Assembly: GCA_036172665.1 (NCBI GenBank)
Contig: CM069878.1
Location: forward strand, 21,462,501-21,526,500
Direction of reading: 5' to 3'
DNA length: 64,000 bases
DNA from: Prosopocoilus inquinatus
Lineage: Eukaryota > Arthropoda > Insecta > Coleoptera > Lucanidae
Both the position numbers and the translations under genes were made by a program. How positions within the stretch are numbered: the stretch's first letter is position 1; each line of letters starts with the position of its first letter. The notes under the pieces were generated by a model. It saw only the letters and a list, made by a program, of their open reading frames with translations, was not told where the DNA came from and made no database searches. Below are positions 56,497 to 64,000 of the stretch, piece by piece.

Positions 56497-56750
56497 TAAC
56501 AATAAATTTGGATTTGACTCCTAACTACAATATGTTTTTATTAAAAACTAAATACGTATTTCGGCAGCTATGCTGCCATCTTCATTAGTTGCGACTTCTA
56601 TCCTACTAAATCACAGGAGATTTAGTGATTAGTGTGATTTAGTAGGATAGAAGTCGCAACTACTGAAGATGGTAGCATAGCTGCCGAAATACGTATTTAG
56701 TTTAAAAAAAATATATTGTGTTTAGGAGTCAAATCCAAATTTATCATTAA
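56497..56750. repeat. ~250-bp palindrome carrying hammerhead-like folds
   Basis: Left arm 56497-56617 and right arm 56630-56750 are reverse complements (tttggatttgactcctaa .. ttaggagtcaaatccaaa; atacgtatttcggcagctat .. atagctgccgaaatacgtat). Decayed relative at 13440-13500. The ggagactgtggcttgtctaa just before it also occurs near 29775. Confidence 0.85.
56658..56702 (+). ncRNA. Hammerhead-ribozyme-like fold 5 (second family)
   Basis: Order on the + strand: stem I AACUA, core CUGAAGA (56663-56669), stem II GGUAGC-loop-GCUGCC, GAAA (56686-56689), short AU stem III around UACGUA, then stem I return UAGUU. Pairings are exact. The palindrome's other arm gives AUGAAGA on the opposite strand, a further decayed core. 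Confidence 0.5.
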
Positions 56751-56759
56751 TGAATAGTT

Positions 56760-57050
56760 CAAATAGTGACATCCTACGATTTCTTTTTGACCTGACATTG
56801 CAATAAGATTGACGAATTGAAGCCAGTTACAATTGTTACAATTCGTTTTTCATTGCAGTGGATCCGTCAAGCCTCCTCTATACAGCTGTTTCAGCCTTAT
56901 TTAGGGCTTCATTAGCAGAAGCGCAGCTCGAGAGTTCCACCGCAAACCAAAACGTCTTGTCTAAGGATATTCGCAAATGCGATGTCACGTCAAAAAGCGA
57001 TCGTAGGATGTCGCTATTTCATCTATTCATTACTATTACATAGCATTTGC
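56760..57050 (-). repeat. Copy of the 311-nt hammerhead-like repeat
   Basis: Contains aattgaagcc, cattgcagtgga, a hammerhead-like core and ttcgcaaatgcgatgt. It is bounded on both sides by inverted halves of a TIR-like string: gacatcctacgatttctttttgacctgaca (left) and tcaaaaagcgatcgtaggatgtc (right). The paired ends suggest that this unit moves as a TIR element. Confidence 0.7.
56873..56932 (-). ncRNA. Hammerhead-ribozyme-like fold 4
   Basis: Core CUAAUGA (canonical but for one base), stem II AGCCCU-loop-AAGGCU, GAAA, minimal stem III, GUA, with inner stem I partly paired (CUUCUG with UAGAGG is imperfect). This copy keeps the U that copies 1 and 2 have lost, which points to a CUGAUGA ancestor. 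Confidence 0.5.
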
Positions 57051-57435
57051 GATGCTCGAGGCATTAATGATAGTGCTTGTCTTTTTACTATTCTAACAAG
57101 CTTCAAACAAGAAATATTGGGAAAAAAGGCCATTAATTTATTTAAAACTAAAAACAAAAGAGAGATGCAAAACATTACTATTCACTTGACATTCAAATAG
57201 TAAAATTCATATTAATTATTGCGTTTAACGGTAAATTTCCAATTTTATAGAAAATGTCGCTTACGTCGGCGTCGTTTTGCATTGAAGGAACATACACCCG
57301 GATAGGTAGGCTAAATGTTCATTGCGAATCGATTGGTTCTTTCGAAGAAACCAACCAATCAAAAACAATCAGCAAGAAATATTTTGCGTATCCAGAACTA
57401 CGCTTAAGTTAGACATGCGATAATGTATAGAAACA
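57051..57435. other. Spacer
   Basis: No gene recognised. A small hairpin, tttggttctttcgaagaaaccaa-type, lies near 57335. Confidence 0.4.
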
Positions 57436-57439
57436 GTTT

Positions 57440-57715
57440 CGATACTTTGTCTCGCAACAATGGTTCGCAATTGTTGCGCGACTTTGTATCTAGGTATGTA
57501 CTAGGCCTTACGTAGTTTGAGAACCTGTATGTGCAATAAAAACTGGTGTTTCCTCTTTGCAATTTGAAAGTCGCCCCCGGCCCCGCCCACTGGGGGTGGG
57601 TGTGGGGTCCGTAATTGGTATCATTAGAAGGGCTCCTTCGGATCGAACAAATTATATTCACAAAGTTCTTTGTTCTGATGCATAGTTTTCAAGATATTGC
57701 CTGATGTATTATAAT
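57440..57715 (-). repeat. Interspersed repeat family B, copy 2
   Basis: Reverse-complement relative of 40651-41165. It lacks the palindrome found in that copy, so it shows the empty insertion site. The central block ccccgcccactgggggtggg is GC-rich. Confidence 0.65.
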
Positions 57716-57761
57716 ATGTATTGCAACGAAGTAGATATTCTAAAAGTTTAAATCTTACATA

Positions 57762-59052
57762 CGTGGGCTGCTGGAACAGTTTCTGGAAACGGTATGAAAA
57801 AACGCATATGAAATTTGGTAAACGGTATTATTGTTTTTCGAAGTATTTGCCTTTGACGTCAATATATTTTTGCATACGCTCGAACCAATTTCTAAAGCAC
57901 GTTTTTCACTCTAAAGATGGTACCTCAGAAACCAGTGTGCGGAATGTTTCAACCGCTGCTTCAGCCGATGAAAATCGCTCACCACGCGTTTTATTTTTGA
58001 TATTTGGGAACAAAAAGAAATCATTAGGTGATAAATCAGGTGAACATGGACAAGGAGTCATTAATTCAACATTTTTGTTGGACAGAAAATCAACTATTTG
58101 ACGGGCTGAGTGAGAGCTGGCGTTGTCATGATGGAGAATAATTCGTCGGTTTCGATTGTTTCTTCTTATTTGATCGATGACTTCCGGCAAACAAATTGTA
58201 GTATACCAAGCAGCATTCAAGGTTTATCGATCCTCTAAAGCCACGGTTGCTACATGTCCAGTTAAACCAAAGAAACAAGCAATCATTTGCTTCGCAGCAC
58301 TGCGTGAACGGACAACTTTAGTTAGTTTTGGTTCATTTTGAAATACCCAAACGGTAGATTGTTGTTTACTTTCTGACTCGTACGAATAGATCCACGTTTC
58401 GTCACCAGTAAAGATGTTATAAACTAAATTTGAACGACCTCCATTGAATTTCTTTGAGTATTTCTTCGCACCATTTGACACGACTCTGCTTTTGCGCTTC
58501 TGTTCAATTGTGTGGGATCCAACTACTGCAAAGCTTTCGTACGTTCAAATGATCATGCAAAATCTGGTGTATTGCTTTCATGTCAATGCGTAAGGATGCT
58601 TGAATCTCACGGTGTCACATGTCGATCTCGCTCAAGCATTTCACGCACAGCATCTACATTAGTGGCAACAACAGATGTTGATGGACGACCTTCACGAAAT
58701 CCATCACTGAGAGAGGTACGTCCACGCTGGAATTCGGCAAATCAATTATAAACACTGCTCTTTGATGGTGCTTCATCTCCTAAAGCCAAATGAAGCCGAT
58801 CGAGGCATTTTTTCGGCGTTAGACCACATTTGAAATCGTAAAAAATCATGGCACGAAAATTTTCACGCGAGATTTCCATGTTTACACAAAATTACTTTTT
58901 CTCAAATGCTGTACAAACAAAACTAGTTCACTTGGATAAAAATTGTCAATAGAATTATAGGCGAAAAACGTGAAATTTTTCAAATATAACAGTTGATAAA
59001 CGCTAACAATTCTAGACCTACTAGATTCCAGAAAATTTTCTAGCAGCCCACG
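57762..59052 (-). mobile_element. mariner transposon, degraded
   Basis: About 1.29 kb, the usual mariner length. Inverted ends CGTGGGCTGCTGGAA and CGTGGGCTGCTAGAA, with further shared tttctggaa. A TA lies outside the left end; the right target base has changed. One transposase remnant fills the inside (see next entry). Confidence 0.85.
57830..58880 (-). pseudogene. mariner transposase remnant
   Basis: N-terminus at 58880 (MEISRENFRAMIFYDFKCGL, a helix-turn-helix region), then SLSDGFREGRPSTSVV. The catalytic part is in two frames: FTGDETWIYSYE (first Asp, 58405) and, after a stop at 58224, IILHHDNASSHSARQ (second Asp) with SPDLSPNDFFLF (third Asp). The spacing of 34 residues between the last two Asp is the mariner D34D mark. 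A TGA replaces Trp after SKSSVYN, and more stops follow, so it is dead. Mariner transposases cut and paste at TA. Confidence 0.9.
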
Positions 59053-59110
59053 CACGAAAACGAACGAACCAAAAATTTTACGTGAATTACATGAAATTTA
59101 TTATCATCTA

Positions 59111-59437
59111 TTGCCGGTATTAGATATCATGGATATCCAAAAATTATGTCTAATGGCTGTACTTATGCTGTGTGGGACCAGAACCACGCGCACAATCAAA
59201 TATATTGGATCTTTTTATAATGTGCTTGCTCCTAGTGATTCCGGGATTGTTCTTGGAAGAACCCTAACAAGCGTCTGTGTTTACCATCATGTTAGTCAAC
59301 TGTTAGATAGTTGGATAACTACGAGAGTAAATGAAGACTTTTTACATTATGTCCCTGATAAAAAAAAACTACAGCGAATCACATGGTTGGTATCTTTTAG
59401 TAAAAGCAAAGAAATTGGTTTGAGAATTGAGAATTAG
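59111..59437 (+). other. Unrecognised 108-residue frame
   Basis: An ATG-started frame with no family I can name. It begins MPVLDIMDIQKLCLMAVLML (hydrophobic) and ends in a basic tail. It sits between the dead mariner and a hAT-like end at 59645, so a transposon relic is the likelier origin. Confidence 0.2.
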
Positions 59438-60560
59438 AAAACATGAAACAAAATCTAGTGAGATTTTTTTTAATGAAAACTAAAAGACAAGACATTCTTT
59501 CCCATTTAACCAGCATTATAACTTTAAGAAGAAGCGAGGCCCCTTTAATAAACAACTTATTATGGACGCAAAAAGTAATTCGAAATTGGACATAGTGAAC
59601 TTTTATTCTTGCACCCCAACAAAAAGTAGCGTCGCTACGCCATTGATTATTTCTAAAGTAAATCTACAACAAATCAAACATCAACAAATCAAAATATAAA
59701 AATCGAACATATACCTAAAATTGTATAATTAGCAATAAATGAATTAAGATTAGAGACTCATTGGCCAAAATTTAATCAAGCCAATTAAAAGAAAAATTTT
59801 GAATTAATTACATAACAGAAGTTGTCCTGGCAAGATTTCAAATCTGTGCCAGGGCAAATTCTAACCCAATGACACACAAACTTAGTTATTGATCGACGGT
59901 GAAATTCCACGATGAAATTTCAAGGGTGAAACAGTCGTTCGTGACGAGCAGGAAATGGACACGGACTTGGTAAGTAAAAATAATTCTAATTTTCCGCCTT
60001 TATTCTTACGAACAAAGTCAACTTACGTGAACAATGGTACACTTATTTTTAGGCTAGCTTCTGTACAGTTCATTCACGAGTTACGCAAACATAACCTCCA
60101 TGTAAAGCTTCGTTTGTTGACATGACGTTTTCTTTTTTTTTTGGCTACAGCGTTTTATTAGGTCTAATTAATTAAGCGTTTTATTTGCTTTCGTTTTCGC
60201 GAGCCGCTATTTTTAGGTTCACCCGTGAGGATTTTTTTTTGTATTTTCTAAATCCACTTCCACCATTCAGTCTGTTCCTTATCTTTCAGAGTAAAGTTGT
60301 AGAACGAGTATATGCACTTACAATTATTGGTCATATCATTCTGTTTAATTATTGGTATCGTAACACAGTTTTGCAATAAGGTTTGTTTGTGAGCATTCAC
60401 TTATTTTTAAATTTAGCTTAAATGTTACATTTTTTACTTTAGGTTAACCAGATGTTTATTTCCCATGTTCCGTAGTAACTTGGAGAAAAATATTCTCTGC
60501 ATGTTGTGGATAATAAATTAATCATTAACAATTTATTTTCTTCTTGATGTTGAATTCAGT
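59438..60560. other. Spacer with a possible hAT end
   Basis: gctacgccattg ends at about 59645 and resembles the right end of the nested hAT (acgccactg). No matching left end was found. Nothing else recognised apart from polypyrimidine runs. Confidence 0.3.
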
Positions 60561-60566
60561 CTGAAA

Positions 60567-60600
60567 CAGTGATGTAACTAGAAGTCAAGCCGCCGGGTTG
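60567..60600. mobile_element. Possible orphan hAT left end
   Basis: CAGTGATGTAACTAGAAGTC resembles the ends of the hAT at 23745-25404 (CAGTGGCGTAACTAG inverted right end). No right end was found before the window ends. Confidence 0.3.
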
Positions 60601-61260
60601 CAAAATCTTTACCAACGTCTTGTATTATTATACAGGGTGTAACTTAATGCTTGCAAAAATATGGCCTAAACTGATTCGTTTTCGATATAAAAGAGTGACA
60701 AAGTAAAATTTTTGTTTAGTTTTTTTTTTATTTTACGAAGTGTACGATAATTTAATGAAATTTCTTACAAGACAACTTCAAGTTCGATGTTGTTCCTTTA
60801 CACGTTAACAATGTTTGTCTACTTTTCGTGTAAACAATGTGTATACAATATAGACAACGTAGTCAATGTAGACCGTGTAGACAATCATTGTTCATTGCCA
60901 TTCACAGTTGAGGTTATTTGTTCTATAGTGCATCGATTTTCAGTTGTTTTCGTTTCGGAGATGAAACGTTTCAGACTTCAAGGTTACTGAAATCAGTCGA
61001 AACGTCTACTAATATGAAAGCTGTGATGATACTAAAGACATTTTCCTTAGAAACTTCTTTGAATGAATTATCAGTGTTAATATGCTGCGTTCAGGCAGAT
61101 CCAAAAACAAAACATTTGAAGAACTTTAGTTACACATAGATGGACAAGCGCAAGGCCTATGCATGTATATGCGATGCAACCGAATGTTTGCATTTAGTTC
61201 TTATTCAGTCAGTCACTTTGACGTTTTGAAACTAAAAACATCCAAAGAAAAACGTTTTAA
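60601..61260. other. Spacer with a transposon-like terminus
   Basis: tatacagggtgtaacttaatgc near 60630 looks like a Tc1/mariner-type terminus and may be the outer end of the element whose transposase tail lies at 61265. A GTAGAC/GTAAACAATG-rich patch lies at 60800-60890. Confidence 0.35.
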
Positions 61261-61264
61261 AATT

Positions 61265-61450
61265 TAAAGTAAATTTATAAAATGACCACCACCTGTATCG
61301 AGACACTTTTTAGCTTTTCGAATAACAGCTTGACTAACATTGAACAATATTTCCGGCGTGTTATTTAACTCTTCGATTTTTTCCATGATTCTAGAAAGCA
61401 AATTTTCAAGGTCCGGTACAGGATTTCTAAATATCTCAATTTTTAGATAA
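61265..61450 (-). pseudogene. Tc1/IS630-like transposase C-terminus
   Basis: About 55 residues ending in a stop at 61265: NPVPDLENLLSRIMEKIEEL, NVSQAVIRKAKKCLDTGGGH, FINLL. This Arg/Lys-rich helix with a C-terminal H-F-x-x-L-L resembles the end of insect Tc1-superfamily transposases (..R...CL...G.HFE.LL). The catalytic domain is absent. Confidence 0.55.
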
Positions 61451-61738
61451 AGCTAAAGAAAGAAATCTGATGAACTAGTTTTATAAATAAGAACCCCGCT
61501 TTGTTATTTTAATTATTAACGAATACAAGAAACATAAAATATGGCCTTATTCAGTTTTTTATTCATCCTAACCGCTCAGCAGTAGCCTCTTCTATATAAA
61601 AGGTGAGCGAAAAAAAATTAATTTTTTAAATGGAACACCGCGTATATTTTGAGTTATTTGAATTCTTTGAATTATTTTTAATCCAAATATATATACATAT
61701 AGTGTAATAGGATTCGTGTTATCCGTCCAAAAATTATA
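61451..61738. other. Spacer
   Basis: Contains aaatggaacaccgcgtatat (61628), the same end-like string as in the foldback family. No gene. Confidence 0.4.
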
Positions 61739-61744
61739 GGAGTT

Positions 61745-61905
61745 CTAAGGTAACGCAAAATAAAAACAAATTAAAATATCGTTAAATATCATCAAATGAC
61801 GTTTCTGCTTTTTGTTTAATAGATTTTTCCTAATAAACATCAAGCAAAAATGGTATTTAGCAATTCTCAATTTGTTTTTGTTTCGCATTACCTTAAAGGA
61901 GGATG
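61745..61905. mobile_element. Small MITE with terminal inverted repeats, copy 2
   Basis: GTAACGCAAAATAAAAACAA mirrored by TTGTTTTTGTTTCGCATTAC. It matches 11771-11910 in reverse orientation, including the flank aattataggagtt. Confidence 0.7.
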
Positions 61906-62770
61906 CTACACTCAAATATATTTATTTATTTTTTTAATTAATGTTAATAATTTGACTACCATGTAGAACTTTTTCCTACATCTTTCAAAATAAAGTCACT
62001 TTACTCTTGTTCGAATTTAATTTTTAGCATCTTTCCCGTATACATTTGGAAATCACAGTGTAATTTTAGTTTGAGATGATTCCACGCATTTATAGAACAC
62101 CAAAATCTTGATACTTCTACTAATATAAAAACCATATGACCCGACTTATTGTGTTACTGTTTTAGAACGTTTATTTATTTACCTCCTTGTAAAAAGTTTC
62201 TGTAACAAATTAAAAAAAAAAACTACATTTTCATGATATGACTAAAAATGGCGGGTAATATGGAATTGTCAATTGGGATAATATGAATAAGGAAAAATGT
62301 GCAATATCTTGAATTAATGAGGTGAAATATCAAAATTTACATTATAACAGACTTACATTGGTATAAAAACCATTTTTATTTTAAGAAATCTGCCAAAATA
62401 CGTTTTTCTAGCCCCGCGCGAAAACTTCCAAAATGATAAATTCATGTATTGTAAAGTTATGCAATCTTACCGGCTGAGAACCTCTGTAGTAGTGGCCCAC
62501 AATATCGAAACTCATGTTTCAAAAATACCGGCTATTCCATATTAGCCGGTCTATTCCATGTATGCCGACTTTACTCTATCGTTTTTAATTGTTGGTTGAC
62601 TTTTTTATATGGTAAAGTAAGGTAAAATTTACTAAAAATATTGTTTTTTTTTAGAAAACATTTACTGCAGACTTTATTAATTAATTCAAACAAACTGTTG
62701 CCGCCAAAAAAGGTGAACACTTTTCTTGACATAAATTTAACAATACAACTTTTAATTATATAATGTATTC
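61906..62770. other. Spacer
   Basis: AT-rich with no recognised gene. Confidence 0.4.
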
Positions 62771-62774
62771 TCTC

Positions 62775-62850
62775 TTAAGCGAACACCTCTGGTCGCCCAA
62801 AATGTGTCCGCTTAATAGAAGTGCCCGCTAAAGAGACAAATGTATTTAAG
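62775..62850. mobile_element. Possible pogo/Tigger-like terminus
   Basis: CTTAAGCGAACACCTCTGGT, then cgcccaaaatgtgtccgctt and gtgcccgctaaagagac. This partly self-complementary layout is typical of pogo-type ends. No transposase and no second end were found. Confidence 0.35.
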
Positions 62851-62956
62851 TGTGCATATATGAAGGTAATACAGCATGTACAGATAAAAAGTGAAACATT
62901 AATGTTTATTTAATAAAAAATTCTTAATAAAAATTTAAAACGAAATTTCAAATATA

Positions 62957-63681
62957 CACTGTGACCGGCAGAAAGTTGGCTACATACGGAAAAATTCGTT
63001 ATTATTGATTTCTTAGAAAAATTCATTCCTTATGAAAGCTCTTGCATCTTTCCAAACTTAAGATGCATGTGTCAAAATTTGAATACCTCCTGTCATATAC
63101 CGAGGAAATCAAAAAATTTGAAATCGATATAAGAGTACAGTACCTTTATTTTCCACACTATGCGGAAATTTCATTTGGAAAAGTTACCCAGAATTACTTG
63201 AGATCTCAAACATGAAATCATGGTTATCTACGATGAAAAAAACGTATTTTTCAATTTTCTTCGTACCAACGTGTGTGTCGCAGAACTTTGAATGAGCTGG
63301 ACATTTCTTCAAGTGTGATATGAACATACTTTAAGATTTGTCTTTTGCTCAACTTTCAACTAAAACTTATGATTAATAACATTGATACTCTAAAAATTAG
63401 GAGTACAATATTTTGTAGTCATTTTTTTCCATTGTAGCTGTTATTTCATATTTGAGATTTTATAATAATTATGAATAACTTTTCTAACTTTTCTAAATAA
63501 TCTTTGCGCGTCCCTTGGAAAATAAAGCTTCTTTACTCTTATGTCGGTTTCAAACATTTTGATTTCCTTGGTATATTATAAGAGATTTTCAAATTTTGAC
63601 ACGTGCATCTCGAATAATTTCATCTGAGAAATCAATAATAAAGAATTTTCTCATATGTAGCCAACTTTCTGCCGGTCACTG
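62957..63681. mobile_element. Foldback MITE, 0.73 kb, ends GTGACCGGCAGAAAGTTGGC
   Basis: The outer 32 bases of both ends are nearly identical when inverted (GTGACCGGCAGAAAGTTGGC, tacata). Similarity then continues at lower level (attattgatttct, gtgtcaaaatttgaa, gaaatcaaaa-tttgaaa, tttattttcca) to about 300 bp per arm, so nearly the whole unit folds. TA flanks both ends. Non-coding; Tc1/mariner-type origin is likely. Confidence 0.8.
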
Positions 63682-63820
63682 TATACATTTTCACAAATGC
63701 AGAACAAGGATGAAAAATCTAAGACAGTTTTTCGACAACGTTAAATAATAAACATGTTTTTAAAATATTGTTATAAATTACATGCCAATTAAAATCCTTC
63801 TGAATCCCTATTATTGCATG

Positions 63821-64000
63821 TACAGTCGCGATCAAGTTAATCGAGACCGATTGATTGATTTATATTAAAACATTTAATTTGTCAACCGTAAATAATAGTT
63901 GATAATTACAAACATCCTGCAAAATTATCAATATTTTTAACTTCACGTAAAAAAAATTGGAGGAAGAAAAATAATTTCAATATTTTTAAATTTTAAGTCC
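63821..64000. mobile_element. Possible transposon end, cut by the window edge
   Basis: TACAGTCGCGATCAAGTTAA followed by tcgagaccga resembles a Tc1/mariner-type terminus (TA, CAGT..GATCAA). The element would run beyond the window. Confidence 0.3.

Noticed and set aside
58512..58751. + strand frame with an Arg/Ser-rich protein
   Set aside because: It is opposite the mariner transposase N-terminus.

Overview
This window is AT-rich nuclear DNA of an insect, most likely a beetle (inference). The host genes are insect-like, the Papss introns are only 55-57 bp and start with GT and end with AG, and the DNA is packed with Ty3/Gypsy, BEL/Pao, R1-type LINE, Penelope-like, mariner and hAT elements. I see no bacterial operons, no tRNA or rRNA gene and no CRISPR array.

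Host genes. One gene can be traced with confidence on the + strand: an adenylate kinase isozyme 5-like gene. Its last four coding exons lie at 3536-3718, 21110-21766, 22091-22255 and 31258-31707. All internal junctions are phase 0 with good splice signals, and an AATAAA follows at 31806. Its introns of 17.4 kb and 9.0 kb are filled with transposon debris. On the - strand, in an upstream intron or the 5' flank of that gene, lies a 3'-truncated copy of PAPS synthetase (946-2258). It keeps its introns but has a changed Walker A motif, an in-frame TGA and a lost C-terminus.

Layout. 0-3.5 kb: Penelope-like reverse transcriptase remnant and the Papss copy. 3.5-21 kb: intron with an 8-bp-TSD hAT element, tandem repeats that fold like hammerhead ribozymes, a ~0.96 kb palindrome, MITEs, a Ty3/Gypsy remnant (16.3-19.0) and a BEL/Pao remnant (19.2-20.6). 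21.1-22.3 kb: two AK5 exons. 22.9-25.6 kb: a hAT element containing a second hAT element that itself contains a MITE. 25.8-31.2 kb: LINE fragments cut or flanked by elements with TATA duplications. 31.3-31.8 kb: last AK5 exon. 32-41 kb: MITEs, foldbacks, and 3' parts of two Gypsy elements on the + strand. 41.2-56.0 kb: a R1-type LINE on the - strand, flanked by a 14-bp target duplication and split by a nearly complete Gypsy element (45188-53911) with ~1.53 kb LTRs and a CTGC duplication. 56.5-57.1 kb: a second palindrome and another repeat, both with hammerhead-like folds. 57.8-59.05 kb: a dead mariner. 59-64 kb: transposon ends and a 0.73 kb foldback MITE.

The most unusual signal is the set of repeats that fold like type I hammerhead ribozymes (8.5, 8.85, 35.5, 56.66 and 56.9 kb). 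One pair is a tandem array with a 311-nt period, the arrangement known from retrozymes and hammerhead satellites. Almost every other protein-like stretch is a broken retroelement or transposase, so the genes here do not work together as a pathway. The window is a host locus that has taken repeated, datable insertions.
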